A DNA stretch of 64,000 nt, from contig CAWZYM010000292.1 in the NCBI GenBank assembly GCA_963966185.1, positions 1 through 64,000 of the forward strand, in the 5' to 3' direction. Position 1 is the first letter of the stretch. Each line of letters opens with the position of its first letter. This stretch comes from Rhabditoides inermis. Lineage: Eukaryota > Nematoda > Chromadorea > Rhabditida > Rhabditidae. The position numbers and the translations under genes were made by a program. A model generated the notes under the pieces. It had not been told where the DNA came from. It ran no database searches and saw nothing but the letters and a program-made list of their open reading frames with translations. Shown piece after piece: positions 37,159 to 55,026 of the stretch.

Positions 37159-37724
37159 TTATTTATGTGTGGTGCGGACCGGGGGAGGAGGTTGAAGAGT
37201 GAGTGAGTGAGTGAGTGAGTGAGTGAGTGAGTGAGTGAGTGAGTGAGTGAGTGAGTGAGTGAGTGAGTGAGTGAGTGAGTGAGTGAGTGAGTGAGTGAGT
37301 GAGTGAGTGAGTGAGTGAGTGAGTGAGTGAGTGAGTGAGTGAGTGAGTGAGTGAGTGAGTGAGTGAGTGAGTGAGTGAGTGAGTGAGTGAGTGAGTGAGT
37401 GCGAAGTGCGAGGAACTCGATAGAGCTGTAAAATAAGTGAATATATATCAAATAAACTGTTGAACAAGCTGAACTGACCAGATGTAATATCTCCGAGGCA
37501 TCTTTCGAACGCGTGTGCGAGTCACAAACGAATACTCTTTGTATGCCACCTGCCCAGGCCTTCTCGAGACTGTCGACAGAACAGGCTACCAGCTCCGGAT
37601 CAAAATCCGTCGCCGCCTCCACCCATCTTTGAATAGCGTGGTTTTTGTTGAGAACGCGACGCAAATCTTTCTGCGGGGTGAGTTTGTGGCAAAAACCGCA
37701 CGTACGTCGCTTGTCCGACCCCAT
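37159..37724 (-). CDS. Possible C2CH-type zinc-finger protein with THSL repeats
   Basis: Exon 1 (37724-37481) begins MGSDKRRTCGFCHKLTP and encodes a Cys/His pattern: CGFC, then a Trp-containing segment (IQRWVEAATDF), a single Cys, and VFVCDSH. This spacing recalls small DNA-binding fingers of the THAP or nematode LIN-15B type, but is not a clear match. A GTCAGT donor and a TTTTACAG acceptor join it in phase 0 to a second exon (about 37423-37159) that reads through the GAGT tract as about 17 tandem Thr-His-Ser-Leu units, then LQPPPPVRTTHK and a stop. The first exon is credible. The repeat-coding second exon is less so. Confidence 0.4.
37196..37401 (+). repeat. GAGT tetranucleotide microsatellite
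   Basis: About 51 pure GAGT/GTGA units, possibly coding on the minus strand (see the entry at 37159-37724). Confidence 0.98.
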
Positions 37725-38124
37725 CTTAAAATGTATAGTGTGTATTGCAATAAATATGTACAAATATCAACACATATTAAAATCATTAAAACGTCAAATG
37801 AGAGAAAACATCATCGAATATAATCTGAACAGAAAACAGCTGAAAATAGATTGTGTAGATTAGCGCATGTTGTGCATTTTTTTCGGTCGAGAACCAATGT
37901 GAGCCTCGGTTTGCATTTATCACTCAGAAATTTAAATATATATTTTAAAATAAATACTTCGTGAATTGAAAAGATATAATTTGTCTGAACATTCACAAAA
38001 TATCGTTTTTTAATGTGTCATGATTTGTGGCATACACAGATTCAGAGGGAACACTACCTTTAATCAGAATCAGAATCAGAATATTTATCTCGAATCAAGT
38101 AGCACACAATATCGATTACGAAAA

Positions 38125-38240
38125 TTACGGTGGGATACGGTAAAATACAGTAATACAATGCCTACTGCGAGTTCCAACAACACGGGTTTCGGTGGTCCCG
38201 TGGATGCGTGCGCGTTGTTGGTGATGCTTGTTATTCCCTG
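38125..38240 (+). repeat. Dispersed repeat shared with 58918-59015
   Basis: The segment with ATTACGGTG, CTACTGCGAGTT and GTCCCGTGGATGC recurs near 58918-59015 at about 75-80 percent identity. Ends were not resolved. Confidence 0.6.
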
Positions 38241-38620
38241 CTTGCGGCTTCTGGGAAAGTTTCGATCTCGGCGGCAAAAGATCCGGGCTTCAACGATCGA
38301 TCGCGAAGAGACGTCTCCGAGAGTTTCATCGTCTTCGAGGATTCCTCTCCCGTCTCAATGCCGTAGATGTAGAGAGTAGCAAAATCGAATACCATTCCGG
38401 TTAGTGTCCTCCGCCGCACAGCATTGTTCAGGGGTCGAGGGAATAACAGGGGAAGGCACGCGACCGCGCACTGGCAGAAAAATGAGAGGAATGATCGAAT
38501 AATCGTTAAACGAAGGCTTCGATTAAATTTACGATTAACCATTAATCATTAATCGAACATTTTTTAATCGACCCAACACTACACAATACGAATGCCTGAA
38601 TCTGAAAAGAATATTATTAT

Positions 38621-38890
<270 letters not shown>

Positions 38891-39486
38891 TTAATAATAA
38901 ATCAGTTCGATTGTTTTAATGTATATATGTTTTCAACGAGTATGTAAAAATGTAACAAAGTAGTCGTCGTTTTGCGAAACAGAACTTACGTGTTTCTCTT
39001 TCTGAATATCACTCTTTCTTCTCTGTCTGTCTGTCTGTCTTCACTCGCTCTTACGGTATCAAATCAAACAGTGCTACAATAGTATATATACTAATGGCAC
39101 TGCAACTACGAAAAAAAGATAAAACCTGAGGCACTGATGATTTAATCAGGTTCGGAAATACTCATCAAGCATCACCTCACTGCGGTAGGTCAGAGGAATC
39201 CCGCTACTGCAAAGATACAACACCTATTCGAAAACCTAGGAAACCGTGCTATGCTCTCTCTCCCTTCCCTCACGCCCGACTACCTTCCCCAATCAATACC
39301 CAACCTGCGCAAGCCACATAACGAATACACAGTACATCAATTCATTCAGAGTAAAACATGACATATTAAAATGACGAATATTACACGGTTTCTCAAACAC
39401 GTACAGTAAAACCGAGATCGGTTAGCAGATACAAACTACCGGGGGTACACATAGCATGGGTGGTGGGGGTTGTAGGGTCTCTTAGC

Positions 39487-41552
39487 TTAGGCAGTCTCCT
39501 CGGCCTTCTGCTTCTTCACCTCCTCGTCCTCCTTGGTCTCCTCGGCCGGGCGCTTTCCCTTGCGAACCATGGCAGTGATGTCAGTGGCAGGCTCGTCCGA
39601 AGCCCCGGTGCCAGACAGAACAGTTGCCACAGTCTCCATAGCAGACTTCATGTCAGCCTTGATCTGAAAACAAAGTGTTAGTACAAATCTTGCACATACA
39701 ACACAATCTCCCATCGTACCTTCTGGGCAGTCTCCTCAGAGGCCTTGGCATCGTCGACCTTCATCTGGATGTCGGGAATGAGCTCCTGCAGCTCCTTCAG
39801 CTCCTCCTCCAGCTTGGTCTTCTCCTCGCCCTCCGCAGACTCGATCGCCTTCTCAACCACTCCCACCTTGGCCTCGATCACCTCCTTCGCCTAAACGACA
39901 ACAGTACAGTAACCGTGACAAGCTACAGTAACCCGCTCTCGCCTACAGTACCTTGGCGTAGTTCTCGGCCGCCTTTCCGAACTCGTCGTCCAGCTTGAAG
40001 GCGCGGGCCATCGTGAAGTACGTCTGTGCCAGAATGCGGTCAGACACCTCCACGTTCTTCTTCTGCAGGGTCAGAGCAGTCTCCAGATCGTCGATAGCCT
40101 GAACAGGGGTGGTAAGACATCGCAAGTAATACATTCTAATATTTCCCGATTAGTGAATCTGAAATTTTGCATTTTCTTTATTAAAGTTCTTATGCGTGTA
40201 ATGACGTTTGCGATTCCGAACATTTGAGTGTATCCTACCTGCTTGTAGTTCTCGTCCTCGATGGAGCACTCTCCGAGCACGGCCAAAACATCAGCCTTCT
40301 TCAGCTCCCACTCCGAGGTGGCCTCAGCCTCGATCTTCTTGTCGCAGATGGCGCGGGCAACCTGAACAGCAAGTTACCTAAGCGCCCAATCGATGGAGGA
40401 AATACAGTATACTGAGCATCTAATAAGGAAGTACCACTCCTACCGTACCTCGAGCACCTCCCAGGCGGCCTGCATGTGCGTGGGCTCCTCTCCGTCCTGC
40501 GACTCTCCATCCTGAGAAGTGTTCGCCTCCTCCTCGTCTCCCTCGGCAGACGACTCGGCCTCCATCTCCTCTGAAAGTGTATTTATTAAACATGTAAATC
40601 AAAAACAATTGACGAAATAATATTAATCTTGTAAACGCACCATCCTCTCCCTCCTTGTCAGCCTCCTCGGCAGTGGTGGCCTCTCCCTCCGTGGTATCCT
40701 CGGTCTTCTCCTCCTCCTTCTTCTCAACCTCGGCAGTCTTCGCCTCCTCCTTCGTCTCAGCCTCGGCAGTCTTTTCCTCAGTCTCCTTGGCCTCGGTCTC
40801 TCCCTCCTTGGCCTCCTTCTCCTCCACCTTCTTGTCCAGCTCCTCAGCGTTCTCGGTGAGGGCATCGGCCACCTTGTCGGCAATGTCGGTGCGCTCCTCC
40901 TCTGAAAAACCAAACAAAATGAACAATCGATAACTAGTCATACACCAACTATAAGTAACTACTAAATAAATGAATGGGAAAATACAACGCACCAGTGAGC
41001 TCGTCGGGGTTGCCGCAGACAGAGTCGTTGGGGTTTGCCTCGGCGTTCTCATCCGCCTCCGGGATGTCCTTCATCGCGTTCTTCAACACGTCATCGTCAA
41101 CGCGCGCCAGCTCCAACAGCGTCTTTCCATAGTACAGGTGCGGCTCGAACGCCTCCACGCCGTACTGGCCGAACACCTCCACACTGAAATCAATCAATAC
41201 CAATCAATATGATTGCGAAACATAAAGTCACGATCGATCATTTAGTTTCGAAACACTACAGACGTCACGACATTTCGTAATAACTCACGAGAGTCCGGTG
41301 CACTCTCCGAGCTTGTCGGCGGCCTCGTCAAAGTTGCCAGAGATGTAGTCGCGCTTGCCGGCGGAGAACAGATCCTTGATCTTCTCCTGCTTCCTGAACG
41401 AAATTGATTCGATATCACATAAACAATAAGGTAATCAATCAATCTATAATAATGAATAATCCAACTCACTGCTCGGCGGTGAGCTCGGGCTGCTCGACGG
41501 GGGCGTCGGTGGTGGTCTCGGGAGCGACAGCGTCGACGGCAAGAGGGGCCAT
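39487..41552 (-). CDS. NASP: NASP-like histone chaperone (SHNi-TPR protein)
   Basis: NASP binds histone H3, alone or as H3-H4, and supplies it for chromatin assembly. Ten exons run from ATG 41552 ([16 protein letters not shown]) to TAA 39487. In order: a TPR start ([20 protein letters not shown]), [20 protein letters not shown], a long Glu/Lys acidic insert (40913-40640) of the kind that splits TPR2 in NASP and contacts histones, TPRs [15 protein letters not shown] and [15 protein letters not shown] with [19 protein letters not shown], the helix [20 protein letters not shown], and a bipartite-like nuclear signal ([20 protein letters not shown]). Human NASP has the same order. It is divergent from the TMEM42-like gene, with E2F-like sites between. 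A partial copy lies at 30138-31523. Gene-family assignment is firm; one-to-one orthology is assumed. Confidence 0.93.
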
Positions 41553-41927
41553 TGTGTGCGGTGTGGGTGGAAGGGGGTTAGTAGAAGCTGAAACAAGTTC
41601 ATGAAAATGTATATTTCCACAAATACACGTGAAAATCAAACACCTACAAAGGAAGATAATGGAATCGGATAGCCGTGGAAATAGGACAGATTACGAAACG
41701 ACTAGAAACACACACAACACCTGCTGCGGAGAACAAAAGTACAATGAGCTCTGGCATCTGCGAATTCGTCGCTTCGACCACAATTGGCGCCAGATTTTCC
41801 CGCCAGCCGAAGCTCCGCCCATATTTACTTCGTGGCGGGACCATTATTTTGAATTTTGGATAGTTGACGGACTGTCGTTCTAAATAAATGCTTGTTTATT
41901 TTTCATGCTTGCTTATTTGTTGTTTAC
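41553..41927. promoter_or_regulatory. Divergent NASP / TMEM42 promoter with E2F-like sites
   Basis: The 375 bases between two divergent start codons. They contain TTTTCCCGCC (41795-41804), TTGGCGCCAG (41784-41793) and GGCGGGA (41834-41840), all close to the E2F consensus TTTSSCGC. NASP is an S-phase gene in other animals, which fits E2F control. A 5'-UTR intron may also lie here (donor-like GTGTGCGG just before the NASP ATG). Confidence 0.6.
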
Positions 41928-42471
41928 ATGAGCGTTATTGCGTACTCGATTTTTGCTGGATGCTGCGCATCGCTGGGGGCAGTCAGCAACAAGTACGCGT
42001 TCGGTGTGTATGACTACAACACCGATTTGCTGGTGAGTTTGCTGGTGAGTTACTTCCACAATTCTGGTAATTATTTTTATTGGTTATCTCCCTCTCAGTT
42101 TTTTGTTTGTTATTATTTTTGAATTTGTTTATTTATAAATACGGTTTGTAGTTGTTTCTGATCTCACTGGGTGCGTTCATCGTGTGCAATGTTCTCATGT
42201 GGTGGAGCTACACACGCGCCCTCACAGCTTCTTCTTCCACAATTCTGGTAATTATTTTTATTGGTTACCGTAGTTCTAGTTGTTGTTGCGTTTGATTCAC
42301 GTATGTAATCTAGTTTTGCTTCAGCCAATGATGATCAACACGGGTAGCAACTTTCTTCTCACGGTGGGTCTTATCATCCTTTTTGTTTGGTGAATCATCG
42401 ATCGATAGCGACTCCTCACTATCAATTTCTTCCTTCCTCTCCTCATCTTTACCTTATCTCTCTCCCTCCCT

Positions 42472-42509
<38 letters not shown>

Positions 42510-42760
42510 CACACACTCCTTTCAGGGTCTGCTGGGCACTGTTCTATTCGGCGAGTCGCACGGTCTGTTCTGGTGGTGCGGCCTCGCACTCGTCGTCTCC
42601 GGCACCGCCGTCATGGCCACGGCCCCCCGCCGAGGACCCCCACGACACCCCCGAAGGTCCCCCGAAACACACCAAGAAAGAACAATAACGTTTATGCATA
42701 TAAACACATACAGTACACACACTTCCTTGAGAGTTATTATTGGTCTAATGGATGACGTCA

Positions 42761-42771
<11 letters not shown>
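41928..42771 (+). CDS. TMEM42: TMEM42-like membrane protein (EamA/DMT family)
   Basis: Four exons, all phase 0: 41928-42032, about 42151-42246, about 42325-42361 and 42528 onward. Segments IFAGCCASLGAVSNKYAFG, ISLGAFIVCNVLMWWSYTRA, MINTGSNFLLT and LLGTVLFGESHGLFWWCGLA line up one for one with human TMEM42 (CAGAFGALAAASAKLAFG, SNILSSAFLG, YGECQEVLWWGG), giving four membrane helices in about 150 residues. TMEM42 is a short drug/metabolite-transporter-type protein whose substrate is unknown. In the frame set by the splice phases the tail runs to TGA 42771 and overlaps the end of the convergent gene by 11 bases. Shifting one base at the C run (about 42619-42624) would give an acidic tail (AEDPHDTPEGPPKHTKKEQ) ending at 42688, so an indel there is possible. 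Confidence 0.85.
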
Positions 42772-48558
<5,787 letters not shown>

Positions 48559-49307
48559 GGCGACAAAAGTGATGAACTGACCACCAACGTCAGACAAAGC
48601 AAAAGTATTGATGAACCATTCTCTCTTTTTCTGAATCGAGACAGTTTCTACCCCCTTCTAGCTGACTACTTGTCGAGAAAGCGACGAGAGACCACGCGAC
48701 CTTGAGATGCACAGACGACAGAGAAAGAGAAAGTGTGTGTACTTTCGAGAGGGTGACGAGAGAGTGGGTGTGATTTCCCCCATTTCGGAATTACAGCGAT
48801 CAAAACCTATTTATCACTAGAGACTACAATCGTGGCTATTCACCCCACATGTCAGTGATCGAACAGTTCGAAAGTTCACTCGATTCACTCCTTTGTGCAG
48901 AGCGCGTCTGTTTCACCGACCAAGATTGACCAACATTGCATTTTGTTGCGCAATGACGCATAGTCTTGTGTATTGAGCTGTCAGAGTGCACTATTCAACG
49001 AGTTCGAAACAATATGAAGTATGAGTGTGTTCCATGGTTAGAGAAAACTATTTCTAGTGGGCATGGTTCGACCGCGGCTAGATAATACATTGTGTTTCAA
49101 ACACTCACCTAAAACTGATGCCGCGGCGCGTAGCGGTCGCGTCGCGGTTTGAGACTGACTCACTGCTCACTGTCTTCTCTCCTATCAACAGCTGTTCGTG
49201 CTATAGAACATTCTATTTTTGTTTATATCCTTGTACAATAAGTCAACTTTATATTTCATAAACACATTTCTCATGCAATACGCGCACAGAAAGTTTGAAC
49301 ATATCTA

Positions 49308-49753
49308 CATTCTCTTTCGAAAACTTGTGTACTTTCGACGAAAAGTACACGAGTAAAGAGGAGTGGTACTCGTGTACTTTCGACGAAAAGTACACGAGTA
49401 AAGAGGAGTGGTTTGTTTTGATCTAATTCAACAAAAGCACATGCATAAAATCTCTTCGCAGCTGACTAAAATTTCAAAACAAACCTGCTCTTTCGAACGA
49501 TGTTTTAAAACTCTAATTGTTTTCTTGTTAGCATGTTGAGTTCAGGTATTCAGGATACTGTTAATCCCAACAAGTAACTTGCAACAAAATGTATGACACG
49601 ATTATAGTGCATACTATATTTTTCATCGATCAGAAAGAGCAGGTTTGTTTTGAAATTTTAGTCAGCTGCGAAGAGATTTTATGCATGTGCTTTTGTTGAA
49701 TTAGATCAAAACAAACCACTCCTCTTTACTCGTGTACTTTTCGAAAGAGAATG
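49308..49753. mobile_element. Foldback MITE with internal tandem duplication
   Basis: Ends CATTCTCTTTCGA and TCGAAAGAGAATG are exact inverse complements. The arms (49308-49495 and 49632-49753) are inverted copies of about 120 bases. The left arm has a 45-base tandem duplication absent from the right arm, and each unit contains the small palindrome core ACTTTCGACGAAAAGT. Nothing is encoded. Confidence 0.88.
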
Positions 49754-49879
49754 GATGTCCTTTTCTCAAATTTCGAAGAAATTGTTTTTCAGGTTGATGT
49801 GCCGAACATGTTATGTATACATATTCGAAACTTTAGAAAACGTATCCTGAATATGGAAACGCACTGCTTTGTCGAATCG

Positions 49880-50170
49880 CTCGTGCGCCTGCCAATTCCA
49901 GTCTCTCATTGACACGCGCTATTTCGCGTCTCTCTCTCTTACCCACTCACTCCGCTCCGCACACTCCCCTCCCCCCACAGTTTTCGCGCCAAAACTGGGG
50001 CGGTGGCCTGGACGGCGAGCCGACACGAGAGTGGGTGAACGAAGGGCGGGGCATGCGCTCAGCCAATCAGAGTGCGCACGCAAGAGAGCCGAGCGACCAA
50101 TGAGCGCAAAGTGCAGTGGGCGGAGCTTACGTGATGCACACCGTCGTCGCCGCCGCCGCCGCCGCCGTCG
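49880..50170. promoter_or_regulatory. GC-rich promoter-like block with E2F palindrome and CCAAT boxes
   Basis: TTTTCGCGCCAAAA (49981-49994) fits the full E2F consensus TTTSGCGCSAAA. CCAAT boxes lie at 50063-50067 and 50097-50101, and GGGCGG-type GC boxes near 50044 and 50118. This combination is typical of cell-cycle promoters. The nearest genes are the F-box gene to the right (start 50593) and the secreted-protein gene to the left. Which one it serves is unclear. Confidence 0.5.
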
Positions 50171-50592
50171 TAAACACGTTTAGTGGCAAAGCGGAAGAGA
50201 GCAAGAGAGGGCGGTTTTTGGATGCCGCAACCGATATTGGTTTCACGAATCATACTCATAGGTCTTACAAAGTGATATTCTAACAAATAACGCACACTAA
50301 TTAAGTATATTGTATTAGAATAGAGAAATCGTGTGTGCCTTGGGAGTGGCGTGTTGCGCGCGTCACAGCTCAAAACAAACGGGCGCCGCTGCGCGCCGCC
50401 CCTAATTGTGTATCTATGTTGTTGACTATGTTTGCAGTGCCGAAGTTACGAAAACCAGCTTTTTTCATAGAGTACTTATGAAGTAAATAATAAACTACTA
50501 TTTGTTTATGGTCACCAATAGTGACCACAAATACATAATAATTCAGGTTTCACAAAAAAATGAACCACAACATTACTTCATATCATTTCAGA

Positions 50593-53500
50593 ATGTCAAT
50601 CGTGCCTTCTCTCCCTCCCGAGCTCTGGGTTTCTATTGCTTCCCACCTCTCTCCCTTTGACTTTCTGCCGTTCCGTCAAATCAGTCGACTGCACAGAGAT
50701 GTGGTCAAAAACTACGGAGATAAGCTCAACTTGTTGCCTCTTGTGATTGACATACGCTTTGAGGAGGTAATATCGCTATATTTTCATTATCAATATCAAC
50801 ATTTAAGGAACTAATATTGTTCATTAACAATAAGACTACGGATGAGTTGATAGGGAAAGACGCTCAACATTTTTGTTGCTAAATGCGCGCTCCGCTAGGA
50901 ATAAGCTGTATGATCTTGATAATTTACTGAACCGCGTCAAACCCTTGATTTGTGGGATTACTGAGTCTTGGTGCAATAGTTGTGATAACATGAATAGTCT
51001 GTGTATGAATGGCCGCTACACGATGTATCGATCTGATCGCGCCTCACATGCCGGCGGCGTTCTTTTGCTTTGTGACTCTTCTCTCTCTGTAAAACTTATA
51101 GCAACCAAATCCATAAATGGTCTTTGTGAATTTGTATGTGTGGATATTCTCGCGTCTAAACATTTCCGTATTCAAAAACCTTTGCGATTAATCACTGTTT
51201 ACCGTACTCCCGGGAAAACTTCGCAAATCAAATCTACCGGCGCTATTCTCATATCCGAACTTGAAAACCTTTTGCTACCTGATAGTCATTTCCATATCAT
51301 CCAGGGAGATTTTCAATGCGCCCTCGGTGGACTGGAATTCATTCCAGGCCGCCGAGGCATTTGATCGCTCTTTGGCAGCCTTTGCCTCACTCCACTCACT
51401 GTGTCAGCTGGTACGCCATGCTACTATGGTGAGGCGAGTCGGGCAAAGGGCTCATACTCTCGATATCGTACTCACCGATTCCATATCGCTTTTTCAAAAT
51501 GTCAGTGTGCTGCCGCGTTTCTCTCTCTGTGATCATTTACCAGTTGAGTTTCGGTTGCGACTCGGAGTGGGTGAAGCAGTGAGAGAGACGCCCCGCCTGG
51601 CATATCGGAGAGCGAAATGGGATGAGATAAACAAGGCAATTGCGTGCACTGACTGGACATATGATTTCATTGGTTTGACATTAGAACAGGCTACACTTCT
51701 TTTTACCGAGCGAATGAAACTTCTTATTACTAACTTCATCCCTCTCCTTCCCCCGCGTAGAGCAACTAACCCGCCAAAACATGTCGAGAAATTAAGAAAA
51801 CAAGCATTGCGATATTCGATCCTACATCCCGAGTCTAGAAAATCTGATAAAGCTCAGCGCAAATTACGCAAAGCGTTATTTTCATGGCATTGTAAGAGGG
51901 AAGCGCGGCTGATCGCGGGAGGGAACAAGCGGGCGCTCTTTCGAGATGTGCGCGCTAGGCTCTTCCCCGCGGATGGCATCGCGTCTCTCTCTCGAAATGG
52001 TGTTTTGGTGCATGAGTCACGGGAGAAGGCGGAGCTTTTCGGTGAGCATTTTGATGCGATATTCTCGCCTCAGGGTGCCCCTCCGACAGGTGCCGTGCTC
52101 CCGCAACACACACATCAACTCACGTCCATTCAAATATCATATGCAGAAATACATAAAACCATTCAACGATTAGCATCAAAAACTAATACCAGTCCCGATG
52201 GCATCACTCACACTTTTCTGAAGAACACGGTAGATACTATTAGTGTCCCACTTTCGATTCTTTTTTCAATGTCCACATCGGTCTGCGCAGTCCCCCGAAT
52301 CTGGAGACTGGCGTATATCAAGCCATTGTTCAAAAAGGGATCTCGTGATAACATCTCCAATTACCGCCCTATTAGTCTTACCAGCAGTGTTGCCAAAGTC
52401 CTTGAACGCATTTTTGTTAAACAATTGACTTCATTCCTCGAATCAAATAACCTTATCTCATCTAAGCAGTTTGGTTTTCGCAAGAATCGTTCGACAGGCG
52501 CTCAACTCATTCAGTGCTATAGTCATTGGTTGAAACATGTTTCTAACGGTTTTGTGATTGATTGCATATACATCGATTTTAAGAAAGCTTTCGACACTAT
52601 AAACCATTCTCTTTTATTTAATAAGTTGCATTCGCTCGGTGTAAGAGGAAATGTATTGGGGTGGATTCGTAGCTTCCTGTCCGACCGTTGCCAACAGGTG
52701 ATGGTTGGAGAGGAACTTTCCGCACCAAGACTCGTCAATTGCGGCGTGCCGCAAGGGTCGTGCCTGGGCCCAATATTGTTCAATGTGTATATCAATGACA
52801 TCATAGCGCATTTGCCTGATTATGTTTCGTGTGAGTTATATGCAGATGATTTGAAAGTTTCTTTCGCATTTGATAAAGACGATCTTTCTGCCAAATCCAA
52901 GTTTCAATGTGCCATTGACACAATTACTGATTGGTCTCATCAATGGGGATTACAAATTTCCACTGAAAAGACACAAATTTTGCACATTGGTCGCCGAAAT
53001 CCCCGATTTGAGTATACAGCAGGCGGCACCACTCTCGCACCTGCTAACTCAGTCCGGGATTTGGGCATAACTATGAGCACTTCTCTGGTATTTGACTCTC
53101 ACTATGACCTCATCATTCAAAATACGCTCAACTCAATCAATGATTTTCTGAGGGTTTATCAAACGAGAAATTTACATGTCTTGGTTGTTGCCTACACCAC
53201 CTATTTCCGATGTAAATTGGAGTACTGCACTGAGCTGTGGAACCCTCAGGATGTGGGATCGGTGAATGCGATAGAATCTGTGCAGCGATACTATACGCGC
53301 CGAATATGTCGCCGCGCTGGTTTGTTCTCACTCACCTATCCCCAACGATTACAACTTCTCGGCTTACAAACATTAGAGCAACGGCGCATTCTGAATGATG
53401 TGGCATACATGCATAAAGTGACCACAAACTCTACATACCTTGACTATCATGGTCTTTTCAACTTTGTACCAACTCGTTCTCGCACTTCTCATGGGTGGCG

Positions 53501-55026
53501 CGTGGTTCCGTGTTTTGATACAGCCCTTAAGAGCAGTGCATTTTTCAACAGGATTTATAGGCTTTGGAACTCACTCCCCCCTTCCATAGTAATGTCTGCA
53601 AAACATGAAACTGTGAAATCCTTCCTAGAAAGTAATCCCCATTTGTTGCCAGTTTCGAAGATTCGTAGACTGTAGTCAACTTTCGATGCTTTCTGTATCA
53701 TTTTACACTTTTTTTTCTCTCTCATACCGTATGCCATTGCTCATTTTGCTGTATTGAACTGTTTCTCCAAATGTACACGGTAATAAACTTATTATAACTT
53801 ATTATTAGACCGTCACTTCCCGGATACCGAAACACTATCTGCTCTTCTCAACACCGTCTTCTGTGGCGCTCGGTTGAGTGAACTACAGATCGTGAGTAAC
53901 CATAGACATAATTTCTACTCATCAACTTGTTTCTAGTATTATGTCACGTCTTCCGGAATCCAAGCACTTCGCTCCTTTATCGAGTCCTGTGATTCGCTCA
54001 TACTCTCCACTACCGATTTGACTGCTACCGGTTGGTTGCGGTAAAATTGTAAAATACTAATTACTAGTTTTATAATGAGCGCCGCATACATAGTGTAGTA
54101 TTTTTCGATTTTCGCTATACTCGGTAAGGTGCGATCTCCATACGAATGACCATATCAAAGTGATATTGGCACCAGTTTTCTGCTATAATGATAATGTAAC
54201 CCGTGTTGTCTGCCAGCGACAAATTTTTGCGAAATTAGGCGAGAGCTCTCGTTGGAAAACTGTTGTGATAATGAAGTAATGCCTCATCCGCAGAATATTC
54301 TTTTGACACATTTCGGTTCAGATGCACTGTCGTCGATTTTCTCTTGCCACACTCCGTCTTCTGTCGATTTGGAATACTCTGAATGCGCGTGTGAAAACGG
54401 TAAGAAACTTTTTTTTAGGAACATACAGATTCATTACTCGTTTTCAGAAATCGTGTTGCCTCGAATGAATGTCTCCGATCTGAAGTGGTTTCATTTCATA
54501 TTTGCCAGTGAAGTGCATCAGGGATACATGTCAGTAGACGACGCTTGGCTCGATAGTTTCCGAGGGAATTTCCTATATCTGGATGTCAACTACCGCACTC
54601 GAATCACCACACAGGCAATCAATCGATTAGTGAAAGTGGGTGTTCGAAAGATACTTGCATATGCTAATTGTATGATGTTTCCAGAGCATCCAGTCTCGAG
54701 AAATCGATGCCGATAGTGTTACTCTGCGAATTCCGTTTTCGTTTCACCGCAGTTTCAGTGGTGAACAAGTAAGAATCTTTTTTTCTGATGCAGTTGCAGT
54801 ACTTAAAAACTGTATCGTTCAGGCTCTTGACAAAATTTTGTGCGGAGTACCCTCCAGGCGACTGAAACCAGGCACATATGAGATGTGTCGAAATGGAACA
54901 AAATATACTATACGTGTGGCTGATCCTATTCCAGACAGAGGATTGTGAGTTGTATCAGAATTGTTGCATATAAGAAACACTGTTAATCTTATTTTCAGCA
55001 TCTTCGAGCTTGGTACGAACCCATGA
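50593..55026 (+). pseudogene. F-box gene interrupted by a LINE
   Basis: F-box proteins bring substrates to SCF ubiquitin ligases. Exon 1 (50593-50766) encodes an N-terminal F-box (SIVPSLPPELWVSI, then LPFRQISRLHRDVV). Exon 2 starts near 50835 with TTDELIGKD and is cut at 50861 by the LINE; the exon resumes at 53811 with RHFPDTETLSALL, exactly where the intact paralogue at 55747 continues. Later exons (about 53938, 54329, 54447-54635, 54685, 54824, 55010) encode MNVSDLKWFHF and SVDDAWLDSFRGNFLYLDV, resembling the F-box-associated domains of Caenorhabditis. The insertion would end the protein after about 70 residues, so this copy is probably dead unless the LINE is spliced out. Confidence 0.82.
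50862..53810 (+). mobile_element. Non-LTR retrotransposon, CR1/L2-like, 5'-truncated
   Basis: The element encodes an endonuclease/reverse transcriptase ORF2. The first open part (to 51366) has APE-type endonuclease features (GITESWCN, ITVYRTPGK). A one-base frameshift near 51312 moves the rest to another frame, ending at TAG 53673. Reverse transcriptase motifs are clear: YRPISLTSSVAKVLERI, DFKKAFDTI, NCGVPQGSCLGPILFNVYIN and the catalytic YADD. ORF1 and the 5' end are missing. The 3' end is a short UTR with an ACTTATTATTA-like tail. A possible 4-base target duplication is AGAC. The reading frame is otherwise intact, so insertion is recent. Confidence 0.92.

Larger units (their letters stand above)
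48559..50592. other. Divergent region between secreted-protein and F-box genes
   Basis: Holds a foldback element (49308-49753), a promoter-like GC-rich block (49880-50170), and at about 49120-49215 a segment related to 55430-55690 upstream of the second F-box gene. No coding exon was recognised. Confidence 0.6.

Noticed and set aside
49869..50373. Arg-rich frames in the GC-rich block before the F-box gene
   Set aside because: Base composition and Cys/Arg runs reflect GC-rich promoter sequence; no splice partners.
50862..53810. Endogenous retrovirus or LTR element
   Set aside because: No LTRs, gag, protease or integrase; an APE endonuclease plus YADD reverse transcriptase is a non-LTR LINE.
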